Source of the DNA: JAHELQ01 sp964491915 | GTDB lineage: Bacteria > Acidobacteriota > Aminicenantia > UBA2199 | Direction: 5' to 3' | NCBI GenBank assembly: GCA_964491915.1 | Contig: CAZBHS010000024.1 | Coordinates: 17,612 to 81,611 of the forward strand | Length of the DNA stretch: 64,000 bases | In this document: positions 27,365-35,963 of the stretch, piece after piece | Numbering within the stretch: the stretch's first letter is position 1 | Layout: every line of letters begins with the position of its first letter | Notes under the pieces: generated by a model | What the model was told of the DNA's origin: nothing | The model's input: the letters and a program-made list of their open reading frames with translations, nothing else | Databases searched by the model: none | Program-made: the position numbers and the translations under genes

Positions 27365-27393
27365 TTGACTCCCTTAAAAAAACGAGTTAATAT
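27365..27393 (+). promoter_or_regulatory. Sigma-70 promoter of the ars operon
   Basis: TTGACT at 27365-27370, a 17-bp spacer, then TAATAT at 27388-27393. The -10 box abuts the ArsR palindrome. Confidence 0.75.
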
Positions 27394-27411
27394 ATCGGTG
27401 GTTACCGATAT
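27392..27411. promoter_or_regulatory. ArsR operator palindrome
   Basis: Perfect 8-bp arms ATATCGGT and ACCGATAT are separated by GGTT. The site spans from the end of the -10 box to the first start codon of arsR, so bound repressor would block initiation. Autorepression relieved by arsenite is inferred from the gene content. Confidence 0.7.
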
Positions 27412-27754
27412 GATGAAACGATTGGAAAAAATTTTCAAGGCCCTGGCGGACAAAAACCGGTTGCGCATCATCAATATGCTAAGTGAGAAGCCGATGTGCG
27501 TCTGCGAAATCCGCTCGGTATTACAATTGTCGCAGTCCACCGTGTCCGGCCATCTACGGGTGCTCAAAGAGGCCGATCTGGTGGAAGATAGAAAGGAAGG
27601 ACTCTGGGTGGAGTATCATCTTCAAGACGAGCGCCCGGAGATTAAAAGCATCCTTCGCTACGTGCGCCGGATGTTGCTGCAAGATCCCGCCGCCGTAGGC
27701 GAACGCATGCAAGCATCCATCGCCGACCGCGACCAAATCACCTGCAAGACCTAA
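27410..27754 (+). CDS. arsR: ArsR-family arsenical-responsive repressor
   Basis: This is a 114-residue winged-helix protein that starts at one of two adjacent ATGs (27410 or 27413). A much longer open frame upstream overlaps the promoter and is not used. The metal-binding CVC motif (Cys30-Val-Cys32) lies in helix alpha-3, as in the As(III)-sensing ArsR of E. coli. The recognition region reads LQLSQSTVSGHLRVLKEADLV. It heads the six-gene arsenic operon and probably represses it through the palindrome overlapping its start. The message has almost no leader. Confidence 0.93.
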   Translation: MMKRLEKIFKALADKNRLRIINMLSEKPMCVCEIRSVLQLSQSTVSGHLRVLKEADLVEDRKEGLWVEYHLQDERPEIKSILRYVRRMLLQDPAAVGERMQASIADRDQITCKT

Positions 27755-27814
27755 AAAATTTTCCCGGACTGCATCGGTATATCGGAATATATAAAACTTA
27801 TGACGAGGTATAGA

Positions 27815-28981
27815 ATGAAAGAATGGCAACGATTTTTGTTATTACTGGCAATATTCCTGGTGTGTTTCTTTTTCCCCCTCAGTATCATCCCCTTCGGCGG
27901 CCCCATCTTCGAAGCCATCGCTCTGGTGCAATGGTACGCCCGCGAACATGTGCTGTTGTGCCTCGTACCGGCATTCTTTATCGCCGGCGCCATCTCCGTC
28001 TTCTTGAGCCAGGCGTCGGTCATCAAGTACTTCGGTCCCGAAGCCAATAAGTTTTTATCCTATGGTGTGGCTTCGGTATCCGGCACCATCCTGGCGGTCT
28101 GCTCGTGCACTGTCTTGCCCCTGTTCGCCGGCATTTACAAGAGGGGAGCCGGCATCGGCCCCGCCACCGCTTTCCTCTACTCCGGCCCCGCCATCAATGT
28201 CCTGGCAATTATCCTCACCGCCCGCATTCTGGGTTGGCAATTGGGGCTGGCACGAGCTATCGGCGCCATCGTCTTCTCGGTTGTCATCGGATTGGGCATG
28301 CATCTCTTGTTCCGCAAAGAGGAAGCCACCCGCCAACAGCCCGCGGGCTTCGTCATGCCCGAAGGCGAGGAAGAGAAGCCCCTCTGGAAGATCGCCATCT
28401 ACTTCATCGCCATGGTATTGATCCTGGTGTTCGCCAATTGGGGAGCCCCCCGCGCCGGCGCCGCCGGCTTGTGGGCAATGATATTCAGCCTCAAATGGTG
28501 GATTACCGGATTCTTCCTCCTGGCCCTGGCCTATATGATCATCCGCTGGTTCCGCAAGGAAGAATTATCCGAGTGGACCCTCTCCTCATGGGGATTCGCC
28601 AAGCAGATTCTGCCGCTCCTTTTGTTGGGAGTCCTGGCGGCCGGAGTTCTTCTGGGCCGCCCCGGTCACGAAGGCCTCATCCCCCCGGGAATTATCGCCG
28701 ATTTGGTGGGCGGTAATTCTGTATTCGCAAACTTTTTCGCCTCCATTGTCGGCGCTTTCATGTATTTCGCCACCCTGACGGAGGTTCCCATTCTCGAAGG
28801 CCTCATCGGAGCCGGAATGGGTAAAGGTCCGGCATTGGCGTTGCTTCTGGCGGGACCGGCGTTGAGTCTTCCCAACATGCTGGTGATACGAAGCGTCCTG
28901 GGCACCAAAAAAACCGTCGCCTTTGTGGCATTGGTGGTGGTCATGGCCACAATCGCCGGTTTGATTTACGGAATTGTCTAA
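27815..28981 (+). CDS. DUF318/ArsP-family permease
   Basis: This is a 388-residue polytopic membrane protein with about nine or ten helices. The start at ATG 27815 is preferred because GAGG lies six bases before it; an ATG at 27800 is the alternative. The signature GTILAVCSCTVLPLFAGIYKRGAGIGPATAFLYSGPAINVLA is that of the permease family (DUF318) that includes ArsP, an exporter of trivalent organoarsenicals. Its CSC pair may bind arsenic. It lies between arsR and two thiol proteins, so export of an arsenic species is likely, but the true substrate is not fixed by sequence. Confidence 0.87.
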   Translation: MKEWQRFLLLLAIFLVCFFFPLSIIPFGGPIFEAIALVQWYAREHVLLCLVPAFFIAGAISVFLSQASVIKYFGPEANKFLSYGVASVSGTILAVCSCTVLPLFAGIYKRGAGIGPATAFLYSGPAINVLAIILTARILGWQLGLARAIGAIVFSVVIGLGMHLLFRKEEATRQQPAGFVMPEGEEEKPLWKIAIYFIAMVLILVFANWGAPRAGAAGLWAMIFSLKWWITGFFLLALAYMIIRWFRKEELSEWTLSSWGFAKQILPLLLLGVLAAGVLLGRPGHEGLIPPGIIADLVGGNSVFANFFASIVGAFMYFATLTEVPILEGLIGAGMGKGPALALLLAGPALSLPNMLVIRSVLGTKKTVAFVALVVVMATIAGLIYGIV

Positions 28982-28999
28982 TTCAAGGAGAATATAACG

Positions 29000-29233
29000 A
29001 TGAAAAAAATTCAAGTATTGGGCACCGGTTGCCCCAAATGCAACAAACTCTATCAGGCGGCAGAACAAGCGGCCAAAGATATGAACATCGAGTTCGAAAT
29101 CGAAAAGGTCTCGGACATCAACGATATCATGAGCTTCGGCGTCATGATCACACCGGCGCTGGTAATAGACGGCGAAGTCAAAGTGGCGGGCAAAGTGCCG
29201 AAGCCCGACGAGCTCAAAGCCTTACTTAGTTGA
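29000..29233 (+). CDS. Small thioredoxin/glutaredoxin-like protein
   Basis: This 77-residue cytoplasmic protein of the MTH895/TM0996 type has the redox motif GTGCPKCNKLY (Cys-Pro-Lys-Cys, about residues 11-14) and the cis-proline region MITPALVIDGEVK. It has a good AAGGAG site and overlaps nothing upstream. Genes of this type often follow DUF318 permeases. A role in delivering reducing power to, or reducing, arsenic species or the permease is inferred. Confidence 0.88.
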   Translation: MKKIQVLGTGCPKCNKLYQAAEQAAKDMNIEFEIEKVSDINDIMSFGVMITPALVIDGEVKVAGKVPKPDELKALLS

Positions 29234-29274
29234 TTGAAGATAGAGATAAATTTGTCAAAAGAGGAGTCTTACCC

Positions 29275-29658
29275 ATGAAACGAGCATTGATCGCGATCTT
29301 ATTGATCACATTCACGGCATTCCCGCCGCTATTGTCAGTCGCAGACGGGACCGCCGCCAAAGAGGCAAAGAAAAACATCAAAGTCACCTTTGTCGAACTA
29401 GGCTCGGTCCGTTGCATCCCCTGCAAAAAGATGATGCCCATCATGACGGAGATCGAAAAGGAATACGGCGACCAGGTAGAGATTGTGTTCCACGACGTCT
29501 GGACCCCGGAAGGCAAAAAATACGTCCCGGTCTACAGGATTCGCATCATCCCCACCCAGGTGTTCCTGGACAAAAACGGCAAAGAATATTTCCGGCACGA
29601 AGGATTCTTCCCCAAAGATGAATTGGTCAAGGTATTAAAGCAGGGCGGAGTCAAATAA
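29275..29658 (+). CDS. Periplasmic thioredoxin-like protein
   Basis: The 127-residue form starts at ATG 29275, with GAGGAG nine bases before it. A signal peptide (to about AVADG) is followed by a thioredoxin fold with the active site GSVRCIPCKKMMP and the cis-proline segment RIIPTQVFLD. It should act in the periplasm or be tethered to the membrane. Its stop codon overlaps the start of the CcdA-like gene (TAATG), which indicates coupled translation and a shared electron pathway. Confidence 0.87.
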   Translation: MKRALIAILLITFTAFPPLLSVADGTAAKEAKKNIKVTFVELGSVRCIPCKKMMPIMTEIEKEYGDQVEIVFHDVWTPEGKKYVPVYRIRIIPTQVFLDKNGKEYFRHEGFFPKDELVKVLKQGGVK

Positions 29659-30356
29659 TGATCGACGGTGTGTTCGAGTGGGGCTCCAACCTGATGGCCG
29701 CCACCCCGTTGCTGGCGTTTTTAGGCGCCTTCATCTGGGGCATCCTCAGCGTCATTCTCAGCCCCTGCCATCTCACCTCCATCCCCCTCATCGTCGGTTT
29801 TGTGAGCCAGCAGCGCTCCCGCTCGGTGAAGCGGGCCTTCTTGATCTCCGCCGCCTTCGCCTCCGGCATCCTCCTCACCATCGCCCTCATCGGCGTCATC
29901 ACCTCCCTCATGGGTTTGATGATGGGAGATGTGGGAGTATGGAGCAATTATCTGGTGGCCGGCGTGTTCCTGTTGGTGGGACTCCATCTCATCGGCCTCA
30001 TCCCCATCCAGTTTCCCGGCATGAGCCAAATGAACTACAGCGGCAAAGGTATTTGGGCCGCCTTCATTATCGGCCTGGTGTTCGGCATCGCCCTCGGTCC
30101 CTGCACCTTCGCCTTCATGGCCCCTGTCCTGATGGTAACATTGTTTTCCCCCGACTCCGGCTTCCTGTATAATGTGGCGCTATTGGCGGCCTACGGTATC
30201 GGCCATTGCCTGGTGATTGTCCTGGCCGGAACATTCACCCATTTTATCCAGAGATACCTCGATTGGAACGAACGCTCCAAAGGCGTCAAGATTATCAAAG
30301 CGATTTGCGGAGTATTAATTATCATCGGCGGCATCTATCTAATCTTCCAACGCTGA
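29658..30356 (+). CDS. CcdA/DsbD-like transmembrane electron-transfer protein
   Basis: This 232-residue protein has six predicted membrane helices. Two helices carry the conserved redox cysteines in LSPCHLTSIPLIVGF (near residue 35) and LGPCTFAFMAPVL (near residue 150), the pattern of CcdA/DsbD-beta proteins that pass electrons from cytoplasmic thioredoxin to periplasmic thiol proteins. The periplasmic thioredoxin encoded immediately upstream is the obvious acceptor. Its place within an arsenic operon is discussed in the findings. Confidence 0.9.
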   Translation: MIDGVFEWGSNLMAATPLLAFLGAFIWGILSVILSPCHLTSIPLIVGFVSQQRSRSVKRAFLISAAFASGILLTIALIGVITSLMGLMMGDVGVWSNYLVAGVFLLVGLHLIGLIPIQFPGMSQMNYSGKGIWAAFIIGLVFGIALGPCTFAFMAPVLMVTLFSPDSGFLYNVALLAAYGIGHCLVIVLAGTFTHFIQRYLDWNERSKGVKIIKAICGVLIIIGGIYLIFQR

Positions 30357-30395
30357 GAGGCGAGCCGCCCCTAACAAACAATGTAGGAGAGTGGT

Positions 30396-31460
30396 ATGTC
30401 CCAGACCCAGACAAAACGGTTGTCTTTTTTGGACCGCTACTTGACCGTGTGGATCTTTCTGGCCATGGCCCTGGGAGTGGGGCTCGGCTATTTCGTCCCC
30501 TCGGTGGTGAGTTTTTGGAGCAAATTCAACAGCGGCACCACTAACATCCCCATCGCCGCCGGCCTGATTCTCATGATGTATCCGCCGCTGGCAAAAGTCA
30601 AATACGAAGAACTCAAAGATGTCTTCAAGAATAAGCGGGTCCTCACCCTCTCGCTGGTCCAAAACTGGCTTATCGGCCCGGCCCTCATGTTCGTCCTGGC
30701 TATCGTGTTCTTGCGGGATAAACCCGAATACATGATCGGCCTCATCCTCATCGGCCTGGCCCGTTGCATCGCCATGGTGATCGTGTGGAACGACCTGGCC
30801 CAAGGCGACACCGAGTACGCCGCTGGCCTCGTGGCCTTCAACTCCATCTTCCAGGTCCTGTTCTTCTCCCTCTACGCCTGGCTCTTTATCACCGTCCTAC
30901 CCCCAATTCTCGGCCTCAAAGGCAGTGTGGTGGATATCACCATCGCCCAAATCGCCGAAAGCGTCTTCATCTATCTGGGCATTCCCTTCCTGGCCGGCAT
31001 GATCACCCGCTTCTCCCTCATCAAACTCAAAGGCAAAGACTGGTACACCACAAAATTCATCCCCAAAATTTCCCCCATCACCCTCATCGCTCTCCTATTC
31101 ACCATCATCGTGATGTTCTCCCTCAAAGGCGAAGTCATCATCAAGATCCCCATGGATGTCGTCCGCATCGCAATCCCCCTCCTCATCTACTTTGTCGTCA
31201 TGTTCATCGTCAGCTTCTGGCTCTCCAAAAAGTTCGGAGCCGACTACCCCAAAGCAACCACCCTCTCCTTCACCGCAGCCTCCAACAATTTCGAACTAGC
31301 CATCGCCGTAGCCGTCGCAGTATTCGGCATCTCCTCCGGCCAGGCCTTCGCAGCAGTCATCGGACCCCTAGTCGAAGTCCCGGTCATGATCGCCCTGGTC
31401 AACGTCGCCTTCTTCTTCCGACGCAAATGGTACAACATCCCCGAAAAACAAACTAATTAA
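30396..31460 (+). CDS. acr3: Acr3-family arsenite efflux permease
   Basis: This is a 354-residue, ten-helix membrane protein of the Acr3 (arsB-annotated) family. The diagnostic segment GLARCIAMVIVWNDLAQGDTEYAAGLVAFNSIFQ contains the conserved, functionally needed cysteine. The C-terminal SFTAASNNFELAIAVAVAVFGISSGQAFAAVIGPLVEVPV is typical as well. It exports arsenite using the proton motive force and ends the ars operon. A 24-bp piece of its coding sequence (31230-31253) is repeated at 40629-40652. Confidence 0.95.
   Translation: MSQTQTKRLSFLDRYLTVWIFLAMALGVGLGYFVPSVVSFWSKFNSGTTNIPIAAGLILMMYPPLAKVKYEELKDVFKNKRVLTLSLVQNWLIGPALMFVLAIVFLRDKPEYMIGLILIGLARCIAMVIVWNDLAQGDTEYAAGLVAFNSIFQVLFFSLYAWLFITVLPPILGLKGSVVDITIAQIAESVFIYLGIPFLAGMITRFSLIKLKGKDWYTTKFIPKISPITLIALLFTIIVMFSLKGEVIIKIPMDVVRIAIPLLIYFVVMFIVSFWLSKKFGADYPKATTLSFTAASNNFELAIAVAVAVFGISSGQAFAAVIGPLVEVPVMIALVNVAFFFRRKWYNIPEKQTN
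31230..31253 (+). repeat. Left copy of the 24-bp acr3 repeat
   Basis: This segment, inside acr3, is identical to 40629-40652. See the entry at 40629 for the second copy and its context. Confidence 0.85.
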
Positions 31461-31787
31461 CCATACATTTTCATTCCCCCCAAGGGGCGGATTCCCCAAT
31501 CCGCCCCGCCCCTCCCCCCATCCACCACACCATCTACAACTGTATCATCTCCCGAACGAAAATATCTTCCCGTACCTACAAAACAGTGTCATTGTTCTCA
31601 ATTTTCTTTTTTAGAGTTTTAAAAATTCACCTAAACTTCCTATATATAATGGAAATATCACAATTTTATGGGTTGAAAAAAGAAAAACACCATGTTATCT
31701 TTTTGCTTTATTGTTAAAGAAAATAACATTATAGAGACTGAACTATATAACTTACTAATTGGGACTAAATAAAGAAGGAGGAAAATC
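31461..31787. other. Intergenic region between the ars operon and the first RiPP operon
   Basis: It contains a perfect 10-bp hairpin (31484-31493 with 31498-31507, loop CCCC) without a T run, likely a weak or rho-assisted terminator of the ars operon. From about 31560 the base composition turns sharply AT-rich. A promoter for the RiPP operon is expected here; AT-rich candidates exist around 31640-31735, but none matches a consensus well. Confidence 0.5.
31484..31507 (+). terminator. GC-rich hairpin after acr3
   Basis: Perfect 10-bp stem GGGGCGGATT / AATCCGCCCC with a CCCC loop and no following T run. A similar but imperfect hairpin occurs at 40656-40675. Confidence 0.5.
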
Positions 31788-31934
31788 ATGATAGAAAAGA
31801 TTATCACTACATCAACAAGAAAGCCGCAAGGGGATTCTCTGAAAAAATCGCAAATCAACTTCTATTTGTCAGCATGTGAAGCACAATGCGAAGATGGCCA
31901 GAGTAACACTACCATGAAGAGTTATCTTGGTTAA
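31788..31934 (+). CDS. Short Cys-containing RiPP precursor candidate
   Basis: This is a 48-residue gene with a strong AAGGAGG site seven bases before the ATG, placed about 100 bp upstream of a SPASM radical-SAM gene. The N-terminal half is basic (KIITTSTRKPQGDSLKKSQ) and leader-like. The C-terminal half (NFYLSACEAQCEDGQSNTT) has two cysteines three residues apart and ends MKSYLG. There is no double-glycine site. Position, size, and cysteine placement near the C-terminus fit a substrate of the adjacent maturase. The sequence is not one I recognise. Confidence 0.7.
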   Translation: MIEKIITTSTRKPQGDSLKKSQINFYLSACEAQCEDGQSNTTMKSYLG

Positions 31935-32036
31935 TATTGCTGTAAAATGAAACTTTCTTGTCCCTCCTTCTTTTATTAGAAAGCGGGAGGGGCAGACTAA
32001 ATTCTTTATATATTGGTTTTGGAGTTTACATTTCAA

Positions 32037-33326
32037 ATGGAACAGTTACTATTAGATGACGGACGTTATTTGTATCTTCCCCATTATAACAAATTAATTA
32101 ATTCTGAATTTAAGGATTTGTTCCGAAAATTCGGATTAAGCGAAAATCAAAAGTATGAGCAGCACTACTTCAATAGAGATTTCATTCAGAGAAAACTAAA
32201 AAATCTGGGGCAAATAATTTTTCAGATTACTCAGGACTGCAATCTTCGATGTAAATATTGCATTTTTAGCGGAAAATATTATTATAAAAGAAATCATACG
32301 AATAAAAATATTTCGTTCGAAGTTGCGAAAGAAGGAATCAATAAGATTTATGACTTAATCAAGGATCGTCAGCGAAAAGAATTTGCACTTGGCTTTTACG
32401 GCGGGGAACCCATGCTTAACGTCTCGATAATAAAAAATATAGTGGCTTATGCTGAGAAACGATTTCGTGATTTTAAGTTAAGTTATTATCTAACAACAAA
32501 TGGTACTTTGGTTAATTTAGATCACCTTGATTTTTTTTTAAAAAAGAATTTTAAAATTTTAATTAGTCTTGACGGACCTAAGGCTATCCATGATCGGCAT
32601 CGGGTTTTTAGAAATGACACAGGGTCGCATGATGTCGTTATGGCTAATTTGTTAAAAATAAAGTCATTTAATGAAACGTATTACTACGGTAATATCAATC
32701 TGATTGCAACGTTTCCCGATTATATTAAAATTAGTGAATACTATGATTTTTTTGAAAATAATCCGATTGTTAATGAACTTGATGTAACAGTAGGCCTGGT
32801 AGACTCAAGAGATACATGTTTTTATGATGGGATTGAAAGTAAAGATAATTTAAGGGACGAATCGGTTGAGTATCTATTTCAACGAATAAAGTATAAATGC
32901 AACGAAGAATTGTCTTTAAGCCCAATAGAAAAAAATTTAATAAAACCTTATAAAAAAATTGACGAAGCTCTGACCAAAAGGTGTTTACATGATACATCCG
33001 GGACATGTTTGTTCGACAGTAGGGTGTTCGTGGATTGTCATGGCATGTTCCATGTGTGCGAGAAAATTGGTTCCGTCAGTCCCATTGGAAATGTACAAGA
33101 TGGATTCGATTTAGAGAGAATGCAAAATATGCTCAATCGGTTTTGTGAATTGGTGAGGTCATCATGCGCTACGTGTAACGTTCGATCGTTTTGCCGCATT
33201 TGTTTTGCGAATATAGAGAGGAATGGGGAGTTTGTTTTGGATTCCTCGTGGTGCCGGGAAAAAAGGGACATCACTGAAAAAATGCTTTCAGAATATATAG
33301 AATTAAAAAGAGAAGGAGTGATTTGA
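32037..33326 (+). CDS. Radical-SAM/SPASM peptide maturase (operon A)
   Basis: The 429-residue form starts at ATG 32037; an in-frame TTG at 32013 is possible and neither has an ideal ribosome-binding site. The radical-SAM cluster motif CNLRCKYC is at Cys68, Cys72 and Cys75, followed by GFYGGEPMLN, SYYLTTNGTLV and LISLDGPKAIHD. The C-terminal SPASM domain has the Cys series in GTCLFDSRVFVDCHGMFHVC ... CATCNVRSFCRICF, enough for auxiliary 4Fe-4S clusters. Such enzymes install thioether or C-C crosslinks in ribosomal peptides. The 48-residue peptide encoded upstream is the likely substrate. The gene is AT-rich compared with the core genes. Confidence 0.9.
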   Translation: MEQLLLDDGRYLYLPHYNKLINSEFKDLFRKFGLSENQKYEQHYFNRDFIQRKLKNLGQIIFQITQDCNLRCKYCIFSGKYYYKRNHTNKNISFEVAKEGINKIYDLIKDRQRKEFALGFYGGEPMLNVSIIKNIVAYAEKRFRDFKLSYYLTTNGTLVNLDHLDFFLKKNFKILISLDGPKAIHDRHRVFRNDTGSHDVVMANLLKIKSFNETYYYGNINLIATFPDYIKISEYYDFFENNPIVNELDVTVGLVDSRDTCFYDGIESKDNLRDESVEYLFQRIKYKCNEELSLSPIEKNLIKPYKKIDEALTKRCLHDTSGTCLFDSRVFVDCHGMFHVCEKIGSVSPIGNVQDGFDLERMQNMLNRFCELVRSSCATCNVRSFCRICFANIERNGEFVLDSSWCREKRDITEKMLSEYIELKREGVI

Positions 33327-34501
33327 TGAATATATTTCGATATTTATTAGCTGCTATTTGCCTGGTCTCCAGTTGGCATGTATTTGCGGACTTAGCGGGT
33401 GATGTTAAACGGGAGAAACAAATAGAATCTTCTGTTATGCTTCTCGATACGAGCCCTGGACAGCTTGTCGGTTTAAGTCGAGACAGGGAAGAATATTATG
33501 TGATTGATGATGTATCATCCAAACTTGAAAACAAGATATTACTTCAGATTCGCAAATTAAACGATGGCTCTCTCAAGAAAATGGTTCGATTGGATATGGG
33601 GGATTGTGTCGCTCCATCTGAATTGTGTAGTCCAACATTTGTTCAATTTTGTGATGGCAAGTTTTTCCTTTACGATCTTAATAGAAAAATAGCAGTCTAT
33701 AATTCGGAATTCAAATGGCTATTTAGTAGCCGGTATTACAAAGATAGACATTTTGTGGATTTTTGGGGTAAAGATCCAGACAATTTTTTTGTACTTGGGG
33801 AATATAGAATTAGCCGTGACCGGGGAGAACTTCTTATTGCACTAAATTCCTTCACTAAAAGTCACCTGGTTCGAGAGGATAAAATCGTTGACAAATTTTT
33901 TGTGGAATACAAGAGGAAGCGATATGCGAAAAATGGAGTTCAATTTGTGGAAGTTCCTTATTTTAGCCCGATTATAAATGGTTTTGAACAATGTGGAAAG
34001 ATAATCTATTGCATTAACACAAAAAATAATTACTCTATCTATGATCCTGTGAGCGGGTCCAAAAAAGTAGTAATCGTACCTCAACTTGAAGGTAAAGTGT
34101 ATTCAGGCAAAGAGGCGCGATTGGCTGGATATTTTAAGACGGATGGCTTTGAGGAAAGGAGAAAAAAGGCGGGGCTTGTATTAAAATATATCCCATACCA
34201 TGAGAAGGTATATCATTTGGGCATGGTCAAGATTAGTAAAGATTTAGTTGGTTTTATTTCAAGTATAGATTTCAGATCAACTGATATCATGGTTGAAATC
34301 ATTCATGTTAACACAGGTAAATATATAGAGAGTGTAAAGCTTCCTGTAGGAAAAAATTTCTTCAAGGGACTGTCTATGGTTGGGCCGGGTTTTAATCAAA
34401 CCTTTTTTTGCTATGACAAACAGGTGTATATCTGGCAAGACGTGGATGATGATTTCGAAACGATTACTTGTTTTGGTGTGTTAAAAAAAGAGAAAAAATA
34501 G
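33326..34501 (+). CDS. Secreted propeller-like protein of the RiPP operon (operon A)
   Basis: This 391-residue protein begins at an ATG that overlaps the stop of the maturase gene by one base (TGATG). A signal peptide ends near HVFADL. The mature part is a series of beta-strand repeats of the kind seen in six-bladed propellers (SPGQLVGLSRDREEYYVID, KFFLYDLNRKIAVYN, FVDFWGKDPDNFFVLGEY). It is clearly homologous over its length to the 48755-49891 protein. I know no biochemical role. Co-translation with the maturase suggests a job in export, binding or sensing of the peptide product at the cell surface. Confidence 0.8.
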   Translation: MNIFRYLLAAICLVSSWHVFADLAGDVKREKQIESSVMLLDTSPGQLVGLSRDREEYYVIDDVSSKLENKILLQIRKLNDGSLKKMVRLDMGDCVAPSELCSPTFVQFCDGKFFLYDLNRKIAVYNSEFKWLFSSRYYKDRHFVDFWGKDPDNFFVLGEYRISRDRGELLIALNSFTKSHLVREDKIVDKFFVEYKRKRYAKNGVQFVEVPYFSPIINGFEQCGKIIYCINTKNNYSIYDPVSGSKKVVIVPQLEGKVYSGKEARLAGYFKTDGFEERRKKAGLVLKYIPYHEKVYHLGMVKISKDLVGFISSIDFRSTDIMVEIIHVNTGKYIESVKLPVGKNFFKGLSMVGPGFNQTFFCYDKQVYIWQDVDDDFETITCFGVLKKEKK

Positions 34502-34522
34502 TTCTGCGTTTGAGGAAATGGT

Positions 34523-35296
34523 ATGAGTGAAAAAAGGTTTCACCAAATGATCTATATCCAGCATGGGCCTGTTAAATCTGCGATTTTTGACTTTCTCAAG
34601 AAAAATGTGTTACGAGTCGAAACAGAGGAATTAAGAGCTTTTGAAAATAGAGAACTATCAGGGGATTGTCAATTCATTCGGAATCTCGATGAGGAGGATC
34701 TTCTCATTGAAGTCGAGGATAATGCCTGGATTCCATCGATACAATTCAAAATCAATGAATCGCTACGGGACAAAGTGGATATGTTTGAGTTGGAGATAGA
34801 TGATGGCGTTGATCTAGATTCCGTGCGCGATGTCTTCAAAGGCTATATGATTACAGGTGTAACCCAATATGGAGCTAGCGATGCCAAAGGATTGTTTCCA
34901 AATGCCATTTTTGAAACCAAAGAGAAGAATGACGAACATTGTAAAACCCAACTCACGCAAAAGCATGAACTAGGGCCTTTGTCGGAAGAGTTGTATGAAT
35001 TTGATATGCACTTTAATACCTGTTGGGGGCGAAAGGTCGCTGTAAAGGCGAATGGGGATATCAGTCCTTGTATTTATAGTGATATCGTCGTTGGCAATAT
35101 TAAAACGGAAGATGTCAACTTGATTCTCGGTAAGATCACACAATACTGGACCATTACCAAGGATTGTGTCGATACATGTAAAGATTGCGAATTGAGATAT
35201 TTTTGTTTTGATTGCAGGGAGATATCACGGAAAATGGGTGGGGACCTATATGCATCGAACCCTTTCTGCGAATACAATCCTCATAAAAAAGAATGA
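34523..35296 (+). CDS. SPASM-only radical-SAM relative lacking the SAM-cluster motif
   Basis: This 257-residue protein has no CxxxCxxC radical-SAM motif. Its C-terminal third is a SPASM domain: FNTCWGRKVAVKANGDISPC, then GNIKTEDVNLI, CVDTCKDCELRYFCFDC and a final FCEYN. It looks like the back half of a maturase with a different N-terminus, comparable in concept to the pseudo-rSAM proteins of Bacteroidales GG systems. It likely binds auxiliary iron-sulfur clusters or assists the active maturase encoded two genes upstream. The spacing of 21 bp supports membership in the same operon. Confidence 0.8.
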   Translation: MSEKRFHQMIYIQHGPVKSAIFDFLKKNVLRVETEELRAFENRELSGDCQFIRNLDEEDLLIEVEDNAWIPSIQFKINESLRDKVDMFELEIDDGVDLDSVRDVFKGYMITGVTQYGASDAKGLFPNAIFETKEKNDEHCKTQLTQKHELGPLSEELYEFDMHFNTCWGRKVAVKANGDISPCIYSDIVVGNIKTEDVNLILGKITQYWTITKDCVDTCKDCELRYFCFDCREISRKMGGDLYASNPFCEYNPHKKE

Positions 35297-35669
35297 AGCT
35301 CGCATGCACCTATCCCTTCCAGGTCCCCCTCCTCATCTCCTCCGCCCCGTCTCTTTTACCTACCCCAACTGTTCAACGACAACGAAATCGCTGCCACTTC
35401 CTGGCTTTACGTTGACAACGAATGCCGGATCGATATCATCGAGGTTCCATCTAAACGAATAAAACGCACCGTGAAGATCTGATCGATGTCTAATTGGGAA
35501 CGTCCGTTTTATCTGCTATTTATACTATTGGAGTTTGGGATTGTGCTGTATTTTTTCAATGTATCGCGGGAACGCAAGATACAAGTATTTGATGCTCCCA
35601 ATCAAGAAATCTACCCCTCTCCACCTCAACCTTCAGCAAATCCTTCATCTTTAAACCCCAAATGTGACT

Positions 35670-35963
35670 GATTTGAATCACGACTACCCGGATTTGAATC
35701 ACGGTTATCACAATTTGAATCACTACTATCACAATTTGAATCACGACTACCCGGATTTGAATCACTACTATCACAATTTGAATCATCACTATCACAATTT
35801 GAATCGCGACTATCACGAAATGGATCACGACTATCACGATATGGATCACGACTGTCACGATTTGGATCATGACTATCACGATTTGGATCGCGATGTGACG
35901 GATTTGAATCCCTACCATCACGATTTGAATCATTCCCTCCCTAAATTGAATCCCCACCTCCTC
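35670..35963. repeat. 21-bp tandem repeat array, 14 units (copy A)
   Basis: Units start every 21 bases from 35670 and are variants of GATTTGAATCACGACTATCA plus C. Units 11 to 14 (from 35880) are the ones shared with copy B at 40784. The array can be translated as a heptad repeat in five frames, three forward and two reverse. There are no spacers, so it is not a CRISPR. Confidence 0.85.

Noticed and set aside
27239..27409. N-terminal extension of ArsR
   Set aside because: It would place the promoter and operator inside the coding region and adds non-conserved residues.
28105..28716. 203-codon alternative frame within the DUF318 permease, and similar frames in the CcdA and Acr3 genes
   Set aside because: Arg/His/Pro-rich shadows of real membrane-protein genes in GC-rich third-position DNA.
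35670..35963. CRISPR array
   Set aside because: Units are contiguous with no unique spacers, vary in sequence, and no cas gene is present.
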